From the NCBI RefSeq assembly GCF_000011005.1, contig NC_013665.1, positions 1,775,501-1,839,500 of the forward strand: a stretch of DNA of 64,000 nucleotides. Reading direction: 5' to 3'. Of the stretch, positions 23,538-31,213 are shown piece by piece. Position numbers and translations under genes: made by a program. The stretch is from Methanocella paludicola SANAE (GTDB taxonomy: Archaea; Halobacteriota; Methanocellia; Methanocellales; Methanocellaceae). Below the pieces are notes generated by a model. That model was given only the letters and a program-made list of their open reading frames with translations, was not told where the DNA came from and made no database searches. Positions within the stretch are counted from its first letter, which is position 1. Each line of letters opens with the position of its first letter.

Positions 23538-25054
23538 GCGCCGCGGGCGCATTTGAAGCTGCGCTGGACGAGGATGAGATCCGTGAGGTCATCACTCAGC
23601 CCCGGAACATCCCCCGGAGGAAGAGGGAAGAGATCGCCTCTATACTGTACCGGGAGATCGTGCTGGGCGAAGATTATGAGGTCAGGGATATCGCCCGCTT
23701 TATCGAGCACTACGGCGTTTTTTATTTGATCCTCGTCTCGTTGAAGGGCTCCGACGATTGGGCCCATGTAAAGAAGCTGGCGTCAGTGAGCAGTATATCG
23801 GCGCTGATCATGCTGCGCATCGTCCTCGAGCAGATCTTCGATATGCTGGACGACTTCTCGCGCTTCGAGCCGGAGTTGAAAAAGCTGGCCAGGGGAAAGA
23901 TGGCTTTCTATTATCAGCAGTTCAAGGCGATACTGGAAAGCACCCTGGATCTATGGCACCGGAGGACGAGTAAAGAGACGCCCAGGTCAACCAGGAGGGC
24001 AGCCCAGGAAAAAGTAGATATCGTCGAGCGGGTAAGCCGGTTTGAGAATGATAAGGCGTCCAGGAAGTTCCTGGACTTGCTTGCCGGTAGCGTGCTCCTT
24101 TCGGGCATCATGGGACAGGTAAGTAACGTGGAGGACCATCTGGAGTCGCTGGAGATGCTTTCGCTGTTATACCCGGGCAGGGGCTGGGACCGGTCCATGC
24201 TGGAGCTTCACCGCGTCTACTTCGCCAACCTTCACAAGTACTCGAAGATCGTGGAGCGGAACGAGGACTTAAAAAAGATTTTGGATACGATTGGCCGTAT
24301 AGAGATGGAGTATGGGTCGAGGCGCCTGTCCTTGTCGAGCTATAGCCATTCCGAGGTCTACTCGGTCACGACGTCGGGCGACCTGCAGCACATGCTGCCC
24401 GTGGAGAGCGTCAAGCTGCAGGACGAGACGCTCAGGAATCTCTTTTTCGCCCACTGGATGGAGAAGAAGCTGCTCACATACGAGCTTAAGGGGGTGAACT
24501 GGACGGATGACTCGAAAAAGAATAGGGGTCCCATGGTGGCCATGGTGGACACGTCGGGCTCCATGCATGGAGACCCCGAGATCGTGGCCAAGTCCATCAT
24601 CCTGGCCCTCGTGAGGCGCATGATGAAGGAGAGCCGGGACGTCAAGGTATATTTGTTCTCGTCCGAGGGTCAGACTCACGAGATAGAGATCACGGATAAT
24701 AAGAAAATGGCCACAGAGTTTTTGGATTTTCTTAGCTATACGTTCGAGGGTGGAACAGACTTTGATACTGCGCTTCGGGAGGGCGTGGAGTCGCTGAAAA
24801 AGAAACAATATGTGAACGCCGATATTCTCTTCATTACGGATGGCCTGTCCGTCGTGAACGATAAGTACGTTATCTCGGGCCTGGAGCAAATGAAGAGGGA
24901 AAACGGCACCAGGCTGTTCACCATTATCGTGGGTAACGATAACGCTGGCGGCATCGACCGATTCTCGGACCACATTTTCATACTGGGCAAGGCCGACCAC
25001 TGGGACCCCGAGAACGGGCCTGCCAATGCCATACGGCTCATATCGGCAAGATGA
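23534..25054 (+). CDS. VWA-domain protein (ViaA/CoxE-like), partner of the MoxR ATPase
   Basis: A 506-residue protein. The N-terminal 320 residues are helical. The C-terminal von Willebrand A domain has MIDAS motif DTSGSMHG (about 339-346), a Thr in GGTDFDTAL and an Asp in LFITDGLS. The organisation matches RavA-ViaA pairs: the ATPase recruits and remodels a target bound by the VWA protein, usually for metal-cofactor insertion or complex assembly. The target here is unknown. The ATG overlaps the preceding stop (ATGA), so the two are coupled. Confidence 0.9.
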   Translation: MSAAGAFEAALDEDEIREVITQPRNIPRRKREEIASILYREIVLGEDYEVRDIARFIEHYGVFYLILVSLKGSDDWAHVKKLASVSSISALIMLRIVLEQIFDMLDDFSRFEPELKKLARGKMAFYYQQFKAILESTLDLWHRRTSKETPRSTRRAAQEKVDIVERVSRFENDKASRKFLDLLAGSVLLSGIMGQVSNVEDHLESLEMLSLLYPGRGWDRSMLELHRVYFANLHKYSKIVERNEDLKKILDTIGRIEMEYGSRRLSLSSYSHSEVYSVTTSGDLQHMLPVESVKLQDETLRNLFFAHWMEKKLLTYELKGVNWTDDSKKNRGPMVAMVDTSGSMHGDPEIVAKSIILALVRRMMKESRDVKVYLFSSEGQTHEIEITDNKKMATEFLDFLSYTFEGGTDFDTALREGVESLKKKQYVNADILFITDGLSVVNDKYVISGLEQMKRENGTRLFTIIVGNDNAGGIDRFSDHIFILGKADHWDPENGPANAIRLISAR

Positions 25055-25098
25055 GGCCTCATAGTAAAGATGAGGCCATCTGTACGATGAGGCCTCAT
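25051..25098. repeat. repeated 12-bp palindrome ATGAGGCCTCAT
   Basis: ATGAGGCCTCAT occurs at 25051-25062 (overlapping the VWA stop) and 25087-25098, with a partial copy between them. Each copy is self-complementary and the copies can also pair with one another. It lies just before the DUF2115 start and could be a terminator or an operator. Confidence 0.5.
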
Positions 25099-25105
25099 CT
25101 TTACG

Positions 25106-25708
25106 ATGAGTTTAAATAAAGCTGGCGAGTACATGGCCATTGTCATGGAGCAGGTATATCCGTCCGGGCGTGCCCGTGCTGTCTTTAGCCGCATAAAAAA
25201 TATTAAAAAGAAATGTGAGCTGGGAGAAGCGCTCGCCTTCGAGCTTGGGCGCCTGAGTATTCTGGACCTTCAGGCAATGAGCGCCTTTTTGGAATACGAG
25301 ATCAACAAGCTTCCATCGCCTTACCGGGAAAGTATACACCCATATTTCACCGAGCAATTATTTGGCAGCTATTTTAAGCTGATGCGTATGCACGGCGACG
25401 GCTCGCTTAAAAAGATCCCCGGCGAGATCGAGGACCAAAAAACGTTTCTGGAATATTGTGCCATGATCACTGGTGGAGAAGACGGTCATCTCGAGGAGTC
25501 GTACTATGGAGGCTATTATCATCTTGTCAGTTGTTTCACGATCTTTGTGATGGATGAGCCCGGCCATCCCGTGGGCATGCCGTTCCCCGGCGGCTTCCGG
25601 GTCGAGCGCCGCCCGGAAGGCTTTTATTGCCCCATCAGGGATAAGGAAAAGGACGTGCTCTTCTCCATTTGCAACTTTTGCCCGGCGAAGCAGAGCGAGC
25701 TGCCCTAA
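25106..25708 (+). CDS. DUF2115 (UPF0305) protein
   Basis: A 200-residue protein of a family found almost only in methanogens. Typical parts are HPYFTEQLFGSYFKLMRMHG, PFPGGFRVERR and the C-terminal Cys motif CNFCPAKQSELP, which could bind metal. Function is unknown. It follows the MoxR-VWA pair by 51 bases on the same strand. An ATG at 25133 (MAIVMEQVYP) with GGCGAG before it is an alternative start. Confidence 0.8.
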   Translation: MSLNKAGEYMAIVMEQVYPSGRARAVFSRIKNIKKKCELGEALAFELGRLSILDLQAMSAFLEYEINKLPSPYRESIHPYFTEQLFGSYFKLMRMHGDGSLKKIPGEIEDQKTFLEYCAMITGGEDGHLEESYYGGYYHLVSCFTIFVMDEPGHPVGMPFPGGFRVERRPEGFYCPIRDKEKDVLFSICNFCPAKQSELP

Positions 25709-25720
25709 GCGACGGCCATT

Positions 25721-26257
25721 CTACTGATTTAACGGCACGGCCATGGCCTTTTTCATCTGCAGGTAGCGCCAGTAAACGAACCCTCTTCGGGCGATCATAG
25801 CCCCCACGGCCATCATCAGGAATATCGACGTCACCAGGCCCACATCGATCACACCGATACTTTTGATGAAGTCCTTGCCAAAGATCTTCAGGCCTATGAT
25901 GCCTGCCCACAGGAGCACGGCCAGTATGGAGCCCTTAAGCAACATGGAGCCATCCTTTTCGTCGACCTGGACCTCCATCATCGAACCGACCGCAATGCCG
26001 ATGCCCGCGCCTATGATTAAGCCCAGCCCGACGAATATGATCTCTAACAAACCCAATGATAGTTCAGGCATGACCATCGGGATACTGAAGAGCAGCATGA
26101 TCAACGGCATGATCACGAGCCCGAAAAACCTGACACGGCGTCTGCGAAGCTGAAAGATAAGTAAAATAATAACGACCAGGAAAAAGATGCTCTCGAACGC
26201 CAGGCTATTGGACATCATATCCTGGCTGCCGGAAAAGTCATATTGCAGATGGCTCAC
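25721..26257 (-). CDS. five-helix membrane protein, possibly DUF1453/CcdC-like
   Basis: A 178-residue protein with five hydrophobic segments, beginning ESIFFLVVIILLIF, then a basic stretch LRRRRVRFFG. The arrangement of a basic loop after helix 1, a Gly-rich helix 3 (LGLIIGAGIGIAVGSMM) and a short beta-like loop before helix 4 resembles DUF1453/CcdC-like proteins, but this is a weak match by eye. The start is GTG. It converges on the DUF2115 gene. Confidence 0.55.
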   Translation of the reverse strand: MSHLQYDFSGSQDMMSNSLAFESIFFLVVIILLIFQLRRRRVRFFGLVIMPLIMLLFSIPMVMPELSLGLLEIIFVGLGLIIGAGIGIAVGSMMEVQVDEKDGSMLLKGSILAVLLWAGIIGLKIFGKDFIKSIGVIDVGLVTSIFLMMAVGAMIARRGFVYWRYLQMKKAMAVPLNQ

Positions 26258-26461
26258 CCGCCCCTATTTTTCCTCTTGATTATATATAACGATTTCCTGT
26301 ATTGACATTATAAATTAATCGACCGTCTGGAATTACACGGCCCCGTTACCCCGATAAAAGGTATATATTCCATGAACAGGGTACATCTCAACGTTAAAAG
26401 CGTCCACACTGCCGTGGATAAGCTTAATAGTAAAACAACCGATTGATAACCTAGAGGAATT

Positions 26462-29437
26462 ATGCCGTTCAGGATCGAGGTCGCGTTAAGGCCCGGCTAC
26501 CGGGACGCCGCCGGCGAAGGCGTTAAAGCCGCCATCAAGGACAATCTGAGCATCAGCGCCGACAACGTGAGGACCATCAAGGTCTACACGGTCAATGCCA
26601 GTCTGTCGGAAGACGAGAAAAAGGCCGTTGCATCGGGCCCGTTCTCCGATGTCGTCGTCCAGGAGTACTCGCTGGACAGGCCGCTGGCCGCGAACTTCGA
26701 CTGGATGATCGAGGTCGGCTTCAGGCCCGGCGTTACGGATAACGAGGGCAAGACAGGCCGCGAGGCCATCGAGGACAGGCTCGGACGGAAGCTGAAGCCG
26801 GACGAGTCGGTGCATACCTCCATGCAGTACCTCCTCAACGGCAAGATCAACCACATTCAGGCTATCCGCATCAGCAAAGAGCTGTTAGGCAACGAGCTCA
26901 TCGAGCGTTTTAACATTATCAGTAAGGACGAGTGGGACGGCAAAGTTGAGCCTTATGTGCCTTTAGTGAAGGACGCTCACAAGCCCCACGTCGGCGAGAT
27001 AAACCTGGACGTCAGCGATAAGGAGCTTCAGGACATCAGCCGGAAAGGCATCCTGGCGCTTTCTCTTGAAGAAATGAGGCGCATCCGGGACTATTTCAAG
27101 GAGCCCGCGATCCTCGATGCACGCCGTAAGGTCGGCCTGAGCGATAAGCCCACCGACGTCGAGCTCGAATCGCTGGCCCAGACCTGGAGCGAGCACTGTA
27201 AGCACAAGATCTTCAATGCCTCCATCGACTATTACGAGGACGGCAAGAAGGAGACCATTGACAGCCTCTTTAAGACGTATATCCAGGGCTCTACGAGCGA
27301 GATCGCAAAGAAGGCCGACTGGCTCGTATCCGTTTTCAAGGACAACGCCGGGGTCATCAAGTTCACGAATGATCATAATATCGCTTTCAAGGTAGAGACG
27401 CATAATAGCCCGTCCGCCCTGGACCCGTACGGCGGGGCCATAACGGGCATCGTGGGCGTCGACAGGGACCCGTCGGGCACGGGAATGGGCTCCAAGATCA
27501 TCGCCCACACGGACGTGCTCTGCTTTGCATCTCCAAATTACACGGGACGCCTGCCGCCCCGCATTTTCCACCCCAAGCGCATAATGGAAGGCGTCGTGAG
27601 GGGCATCAAGGACGGCGGCAACAAGAACGGCATCCCGACCATCAACGGCGCTATCCTGTTCGATGACCGTTATGGCGGTAAGCCTCTCGTTTACTGCGGC
27701 TCCATCGGCATCATGCCGGCTATCGTCAACGGGAAGCCATCTGAGGATAAGAAGGCCGACGCCGGGGACCTCATAGTCATGGCCGGCGGCCGCATCGGGA
27801 AGGATGGCATTCACGGCGCCACGTTCTCGTCCGAGGAATTGCACGAGGGCTCGCCCGCGACGGCCGTCCAGATCGGCGACCCCATCACGCAGAAGAAGAT
27901 GCTGGATATGCTCCTGGAAGCCCGGGACATGGGCCTGTACCGCTGCATTACTGACAACGGAGCCGGCGGCTTATCCTCATCCGTGGGAGAAACGGCGGAA
28001 TCGTCCGGCGGGTGCGAGATGCACCTGGAGAAGGCTCCCTTGAAGTACCACGGCCTGGACCCGTGGGAGATATTGCTTTCAGAAGCGCAGGAGCGCATGA
28101 CGCTGGCCGTGCCGCCCGAAAATATCGATGCGTTCATGGCATTATGCAAGCGCAGGGGCGTTGAGGCGACCGTGTTAGGCAAATTCACCGGCACCGGCAA
28201 GTTCCACGTCCTCTACGACGGCAAGACCGTCGCCTACCTGGACATGGACTTCCTGCACCACGGCCTGCCGAAGATGAGCCTGACGGCGAAGTGGGCTGCG
28301 CCAAAGTACAAGGACCCGGAGCTTCCTGTTGAGGGCCTGACCGGGGCGCTCATGACACTGCTTTCCGACCTTAATATTGCCAGCAAGGAATGGGTCATCA
28401 GGCAGTATGACCACGAAGTCCAGGGCGGCTCCGTGATCAAGCCGCTCACCGGCAGGGACAACGACGGCCCCGGCGATGCTGGAGTCATCAGGCCGCTCCT
28501 GGACAGGATGACCGGCCTGGCCGTCGCTAACGGCATCAACCCGTTTTACGGGGACATCGATACATATCACATGACGGCCAACTCAATCGACGAGGCTATC
28601 CGTAATATTATCGCGGTAGGCGGCAGTCTAAAGCAGATCGCTTTACTGGATAATTTCTGCTGGTGCGATCCCATCTATGACCCTGAGAAGACGCCTGATG
28701 GCGAGTATAAGCTGGCTCAATTAGTACGGGCGAATAAGGCGCTTTACGATTATACGACCGCCTATGGAACGCCATGTATATCGGGCAAGGACTCGATGAA
28801 GAACGATTACAAGCTCAAGGGCGAGGACGGGAAGGAGTACAAGATCTCTATCCCGCCGACCGTGCTGTTCTCGGCAGCGGGCGTTATTCCTGATGTCAGG
28901 AAATGCGTCACTATGGATGCCAAGATGCCGGGCGATGTCGTGTTCGCCGTGGGCAAGACGAAGGATGAGCTCGGAGGTTCAAGGTTCTATGCGATGCTCG
29001 GCGCCGTCGGGACGAACGTGCCGAAGGTTGACGCAGCAGCGAACAAGCGGACTTACGAGGCACTTTCGAAGGCCATCAATGCCGGCCTCGTGGCATCATG
29101 CCACGACTGCTCGGATGGCGGCCTTGCCGTGGCCCTGGCGGAGACGGCCTTCGCAGGCGGGCTTGGCATGGATATAGACCTCCTGCGTGTTCCGTCGGAG
29201 CGGCTCAACAGGGACGCCCAGGTGCTGTTCTCCGAGTCCGCGGGGCGGTTCGTGGTCACCGTGGCCCCTGAAAATGAAAAGGCGTTCAGGCAGGCCATGG
29301 AGGGCGTTGACTGCGAGTCCATCGGCACGGTAAGGCAAGACGACCGATTCCTCGTAAGAGGCCTTAAGAGCATCCGCATCATCGACACGATCACCGGCGC
29401 CATGAAAGAGTCCTGGCAATATCCGCTGAGGTGGTAA
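26462..29437 (+). CDS. purL: phosphoribosylformylglycinamidine synthase, PurS-PurL fusion
   Basis: A 991-residue synthase subunit converting FGAR to FGAM in purine synthesis, using ammonia from PurQ. The first about 165 residues form two PurS-like domains in tandem (FRIEVALRPGYRDAAGEGV and WMIEVGFRPGVTDNEGK), so a separate purS is not needed. The synthase follows: WSEHCKHKIFN, KVETHNSPSALDPYGG, a second ATP-binding half with CISGKDSMKND, and SCHDCSDGGLAVALAE. GAGGA precedes the ATG. purQ starts three bases after the stop. A TATA-like GGTATATATTCC lies about 100 bp upstream. Confidence 0.95.
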   Translation: MPFRIEVALRPGYRDAAGEGVKAAIKDNLSISADNVRTIKVYTVNASLSEDEKKAVASGPFSDVVVQEYSLDRPLAANFDWMIEVGFRPGVTDNEGKTGREAIEDRLGRKLKPDESVHTSMQYLLNGKINHIQAIRISKELLGNELIERFNIISKDEWDGKVEPYVPLVKDAHKPHVGEINLDVSDKELQDISRKGILALSLEEMRRIRDYFKEPAILDARRKVGLSDKPTDVELESLAQTWSEHCKHKIFNASIDYYEDGKKETIDSLFKTYIQGSTSEIAKKADWLVSVFKDNAGVIKFTNDHNIAFKVETHNSPSALDPYGGAITGIVGVDRDPSGTGMGSKIIAHTDVLCFASPNYTGRLPPRIFHPKRIMEGVVRGIKDGGNKNGIPTINGAILFDDRYGGKPLVYCGSIGIMPAIVNGKPSEDKKADAGDLIVMAGGRIGKDGIHGATFSSEELHEGSPATAVQIGDPITQKKMLDMLLEARDMGLYRCITDNGAGGLSSSVGETAESSGGCEMHLEKAPLKYHGLDPWEILLSEAQERMTLAVPPENIDAFMALCKRRGVEATVLGKFTGTGKFHVLYDGKTVAYLDMDFLHHGLPKMSLTAKWAAPKYKDPELPVEGLTGALMTLLSDLNIASKEWVIRQYDHEVQGGSVIKPLTGRDNDGPGDAGVIRPLLDRMTGLAVANGINPFYGDIDTYHMTANSIDEAIRNIIAVGGSLKQIALLDNFCWCDPIYDPEKTPDGEYKLAQLVRANKALYDYTTAYGTPCISGKDSMKNDYKLKGEDGKEYKISIPPTVLFSAAGVIPDVRKCVTMDAKMPGDVVFAVGKTKDELGGSRFYAMLGAVGTNVPKVDAAANKRTYEALSKAINAGLVASCHDCSDGGLAVALAETAFAGGLGMDIDLLRVPSERLNRDAQVLFSESAGRFVVTVAPENEKAFRQAMEGVDCESIGTVRQDDRFLVRGLKSIRIIDTITGAMKESWQYPLRW

Positions 29438-29439
29438 AC

Positions 29440-30273
29440 ATGGCCGTGAAGTCTTTAGTATTAACCGGATATGGCATAAATTGTGAAATGGAGACGGCAT
29501 ACGCTAACAGGCTGGCCGGGGCCGATGCGACCATCGCCCACATCAACGACGTTATCGACGGCAAATATAAATTAGAAGATTACCAGATCTTGAATTTCCC
29601 GGGCGGTTTCTCTTATGGAGACGACCTGGGCAGCGGTAAGGCGTTCGCCAACAAGGTGCTGTACGCGAAGACGCCGAAGGGCCCCATCATGGACGACATC
29701 CGGAAGTTCATCGACGACGGCAAATTAATAATCGGCATCTGCAACGGCTTCCAGATCCTGGTGAAGATGGGCCTGCTGCCCGCGTTCGATAAGGACTACA
29801 GGGCCCAGACCACGACCGTCTTCTACAATGATAAGGGATTCAGGGACGCCTGGGTCAACCTGAAGGTCAACCCGGCGTCGCAGTGCATATTCACGAAGGG
29901 CATCGAAAAGATGTACCTGCCGATCAGGCACGGTGAGGGCAAGTTCATCCCGGGCGATAAGGCCATACTGGACCGCCTCTGGAAGAACGGCCACGTCGTC
30001 ATGCAGTATGCGGACGAGAGCTACAAGCCCAGCATGGAGTTCCCGATGAACCCGAACGGTTCCGTGGACTCTATCGCCGGCATTTGCGATGAGACGGGGC
30101 GGGTCTTTGGATTAATGCCCCACCCTGAAGCTTTCAACCACATCGTCAACCACCCGCACTATACCCGGATGGCGGATGAATACCGGCGCAAGGGCAAGGT
30201 CATGCCGGAAGAGAGCGATGGTATTAAGGTGTGGAGGAACGCCGTGGCCTATGCGAAGGAAAAGCTAGCCTGA
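29440..30273 (+). CDS. purQ: FGAM synthase glutaminase subunit
   Basis: A 277-residue class I glutamine amidotransferase that supplies ammonia to PurL. The nucleophile is Cys in GICNGFQILVKMG, and the His-Glu pair is in LMPHPEAFNH. NFPGGFSYGDDLGSGKAFA is the family's oxyanion region. It is longer than the roughly 230-residue bacterial PurQ, as expected for the type that works with PurS-fused PurL. ATG 29440 was chosen because GAGGTGG precedes it; a GTG nine bases earlier is inside that site. It forms an operon with purL. Confidence 0.95.
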   Translation: MAVKSLVLTGYGINCEMETAYANRLAGADATIAHINDVIDGKYKLEDYQILNFPGGFSYGDDLGSGKAFANKVLYAKTPKGPIMDDIRKFIDDGKLIIGICNGFQILVKMGLLPAFDKDYRAQTTTVFYNDKGFRDAWVNLKVNPASQCIFTKGIEKMYLPIRHGEGKFIPGDKAILDRLWKNGHVVMQYADESYKPSMEFPMNPNGSVDSIAGICDETGRVFGLMPHPEAFNHIVNHPHYTRMADEYRRKGKVMPEESDGIKVWRNAVAYAKEKLA

Positions 30274-30323
30274 GACCGCAATTTCTATATTCTATATTTA
30301 CCTTTTTCTCTTCAGTGTTTATC

Positions 30324-30686
30324 ATGGCAGAGGAATTGATCATTGTAAGCACGCCTTACGTGCCCGGTTATAAGATAACGAAGACTATGGGCTTCACCTG
30401 GGGCCTTATCGTGAGGAGCCGCGGGCTGGGAGGCAATTTCATCGCCAGCCTGAGGACCATCTTCGGCGGCGAGATCCACGAGTACAGCGAGCTGCTTAAC
30501 CAGTCCAGGCAGCAGGCGCTGGACCGCATGAAAGAGCATGCTAAGGCAATGGGCGCCAACGCCGTCATCAGTGTCGACTTCGACTCGTCCGAGCTCGGGC
30601 AGTCGATGACCGAGGTGCTGGCGTGCGGGACGGCCGTGTTCGTTGAGAAGGAGACGGCGCCGGCGAGCCCTGTAAGGCTATCTTGA
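30324..30686 (+). CDS. YbjQ/UPF0145 family protein
   Basis: A 120-residue protein with the UPF0145 (heavy-metal-binding-like, pentameric) fold: STPYVPGYKITKTMGFTWG, SRQQALDRMKEHAKAMGANAVISVDFD and VLACGTAVFVE. Function is unknown. A TATA-like TCTATATTTA about 29 bases before the ATG and the lack of a ribosome site suggest a leaderless transcript separate from purLQ, whose stop is 50 bases upstream. Confidence 0.85.
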   Translation: MAEELIIVSTPYVPGYKITKTMGFTWGLIVRSRGLGGNFIASLRTIFGGEIHEYSELLNQSRQQALDRMKEHAKAMGANAVISVDFDSSELGQSMTEVLACGTAVFVEKETAPASPVRLS

Positions 30687-30831
30687 GATATTATCATTTT
30701 TTTAAAAGAAAGTGTAACGGTTTTTTCCTTTATCGGGTTATCTTTGTAGTCATCGTCATGGCCGGGTATAGTGAAATATATAACAATTGACAAGTAACAT
30801 AAAAGGTACGATAGATCAGGTGCAATACCAT

Positions 30832-31092
30832 ATGTCGATTTTTACGAAGATAAAGCGAATTCTGACCGACGATGACAGCCACGACAAACACTATGCCGAA
30901 GACAGCCAGCACAAGGATCAACACTCTGGGAGTGATCATCACCATGATGACCATCATGACCACAGCCATAGCGATCACAAAGACCATGACCATCATGACA
31001 ACCACGGTGAACACCACCACCACGACCACGACCATGAGCACGATAAGAAATATAAGAAACACAAGGACGACAAGTGGGACTTTTTCGATTAA
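30832..31092 (+). CDS. His/Asp-rich metal-binding protein
   Basis: An 86-residue protein. After a short basic N-terminus (MSIFTKIKRILT), nearly all of residues 13-75 are His, Asp, Lys, Ser and Glu, in runs such as DHHHDDHHDHSHSDHKDHDH; the tail is WDFFD. Such composition fits a cytoplasmic buffer for nickel, zinc, cobalt or copper. AGGTG stands nine bases before the chosen ATG. The next gene is a P-type cation ATPase, which suggests a shared role in divalent-metal handling. The repetitive sequence produces long open frames on the other strand that are not genes. Confidence 0.75.
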   Translation: MSIFTKIKRILTDDDSHDKHYAEDSQHKDQHSGSDHHHDDHHDHSHSDHKDHDHHDNHGEHHHHDHDHEHDKKYKKHKDDKWDFFD

Positions 31093-31180
31093 GTGTCTCT
31101 GACGCCATTTCCGTATTTAACGTACGGCCATCGGCATACTGCAAGCCTTGCGTGGAAAATCGGTAGCTAAGTAAAAATCT

Positions 31181-31190
31181 TTATATAAAT
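31181..31190 (+). promoter_or_regulatory. TATA box of the P-type ATPase gene
   Basis: TTATATAAAT is centred about 28 bases before the ATG at 31214, with A-rich bases just upstream as a possible BRE. No ribosome site precedes the ATG, so transcription probably starts at the first codon (leaderless). Confidence 0.55.
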
Positions 31191-31213
31191 CCTGCGAGAA
31201 AAATATCTATTCT

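Noticed and set aside
22899-23552. 217-codon minus-strand frame
   Set aside because: Complement of the MoxR ATPase gene; composition is typical of GC-rich antisense shadow.
26372-26446. 24-codon frame upstream of purL
   Set aside because: The TATA box places transcription start downstream of its ATG, and it has no ribosome site.
26963-27844. 293-codon minus-strand frame
   Set aside because: Complement of purL, without ribosome site or recognisable domain.
30730-31062. Val/Met-rich minus-strand frame resembling a membrane protein
   Set aside because: It is the complement of the His/Asp codon runs (CAC/GAC read as GTG/GTC), so hydrophobicity is an artefact.
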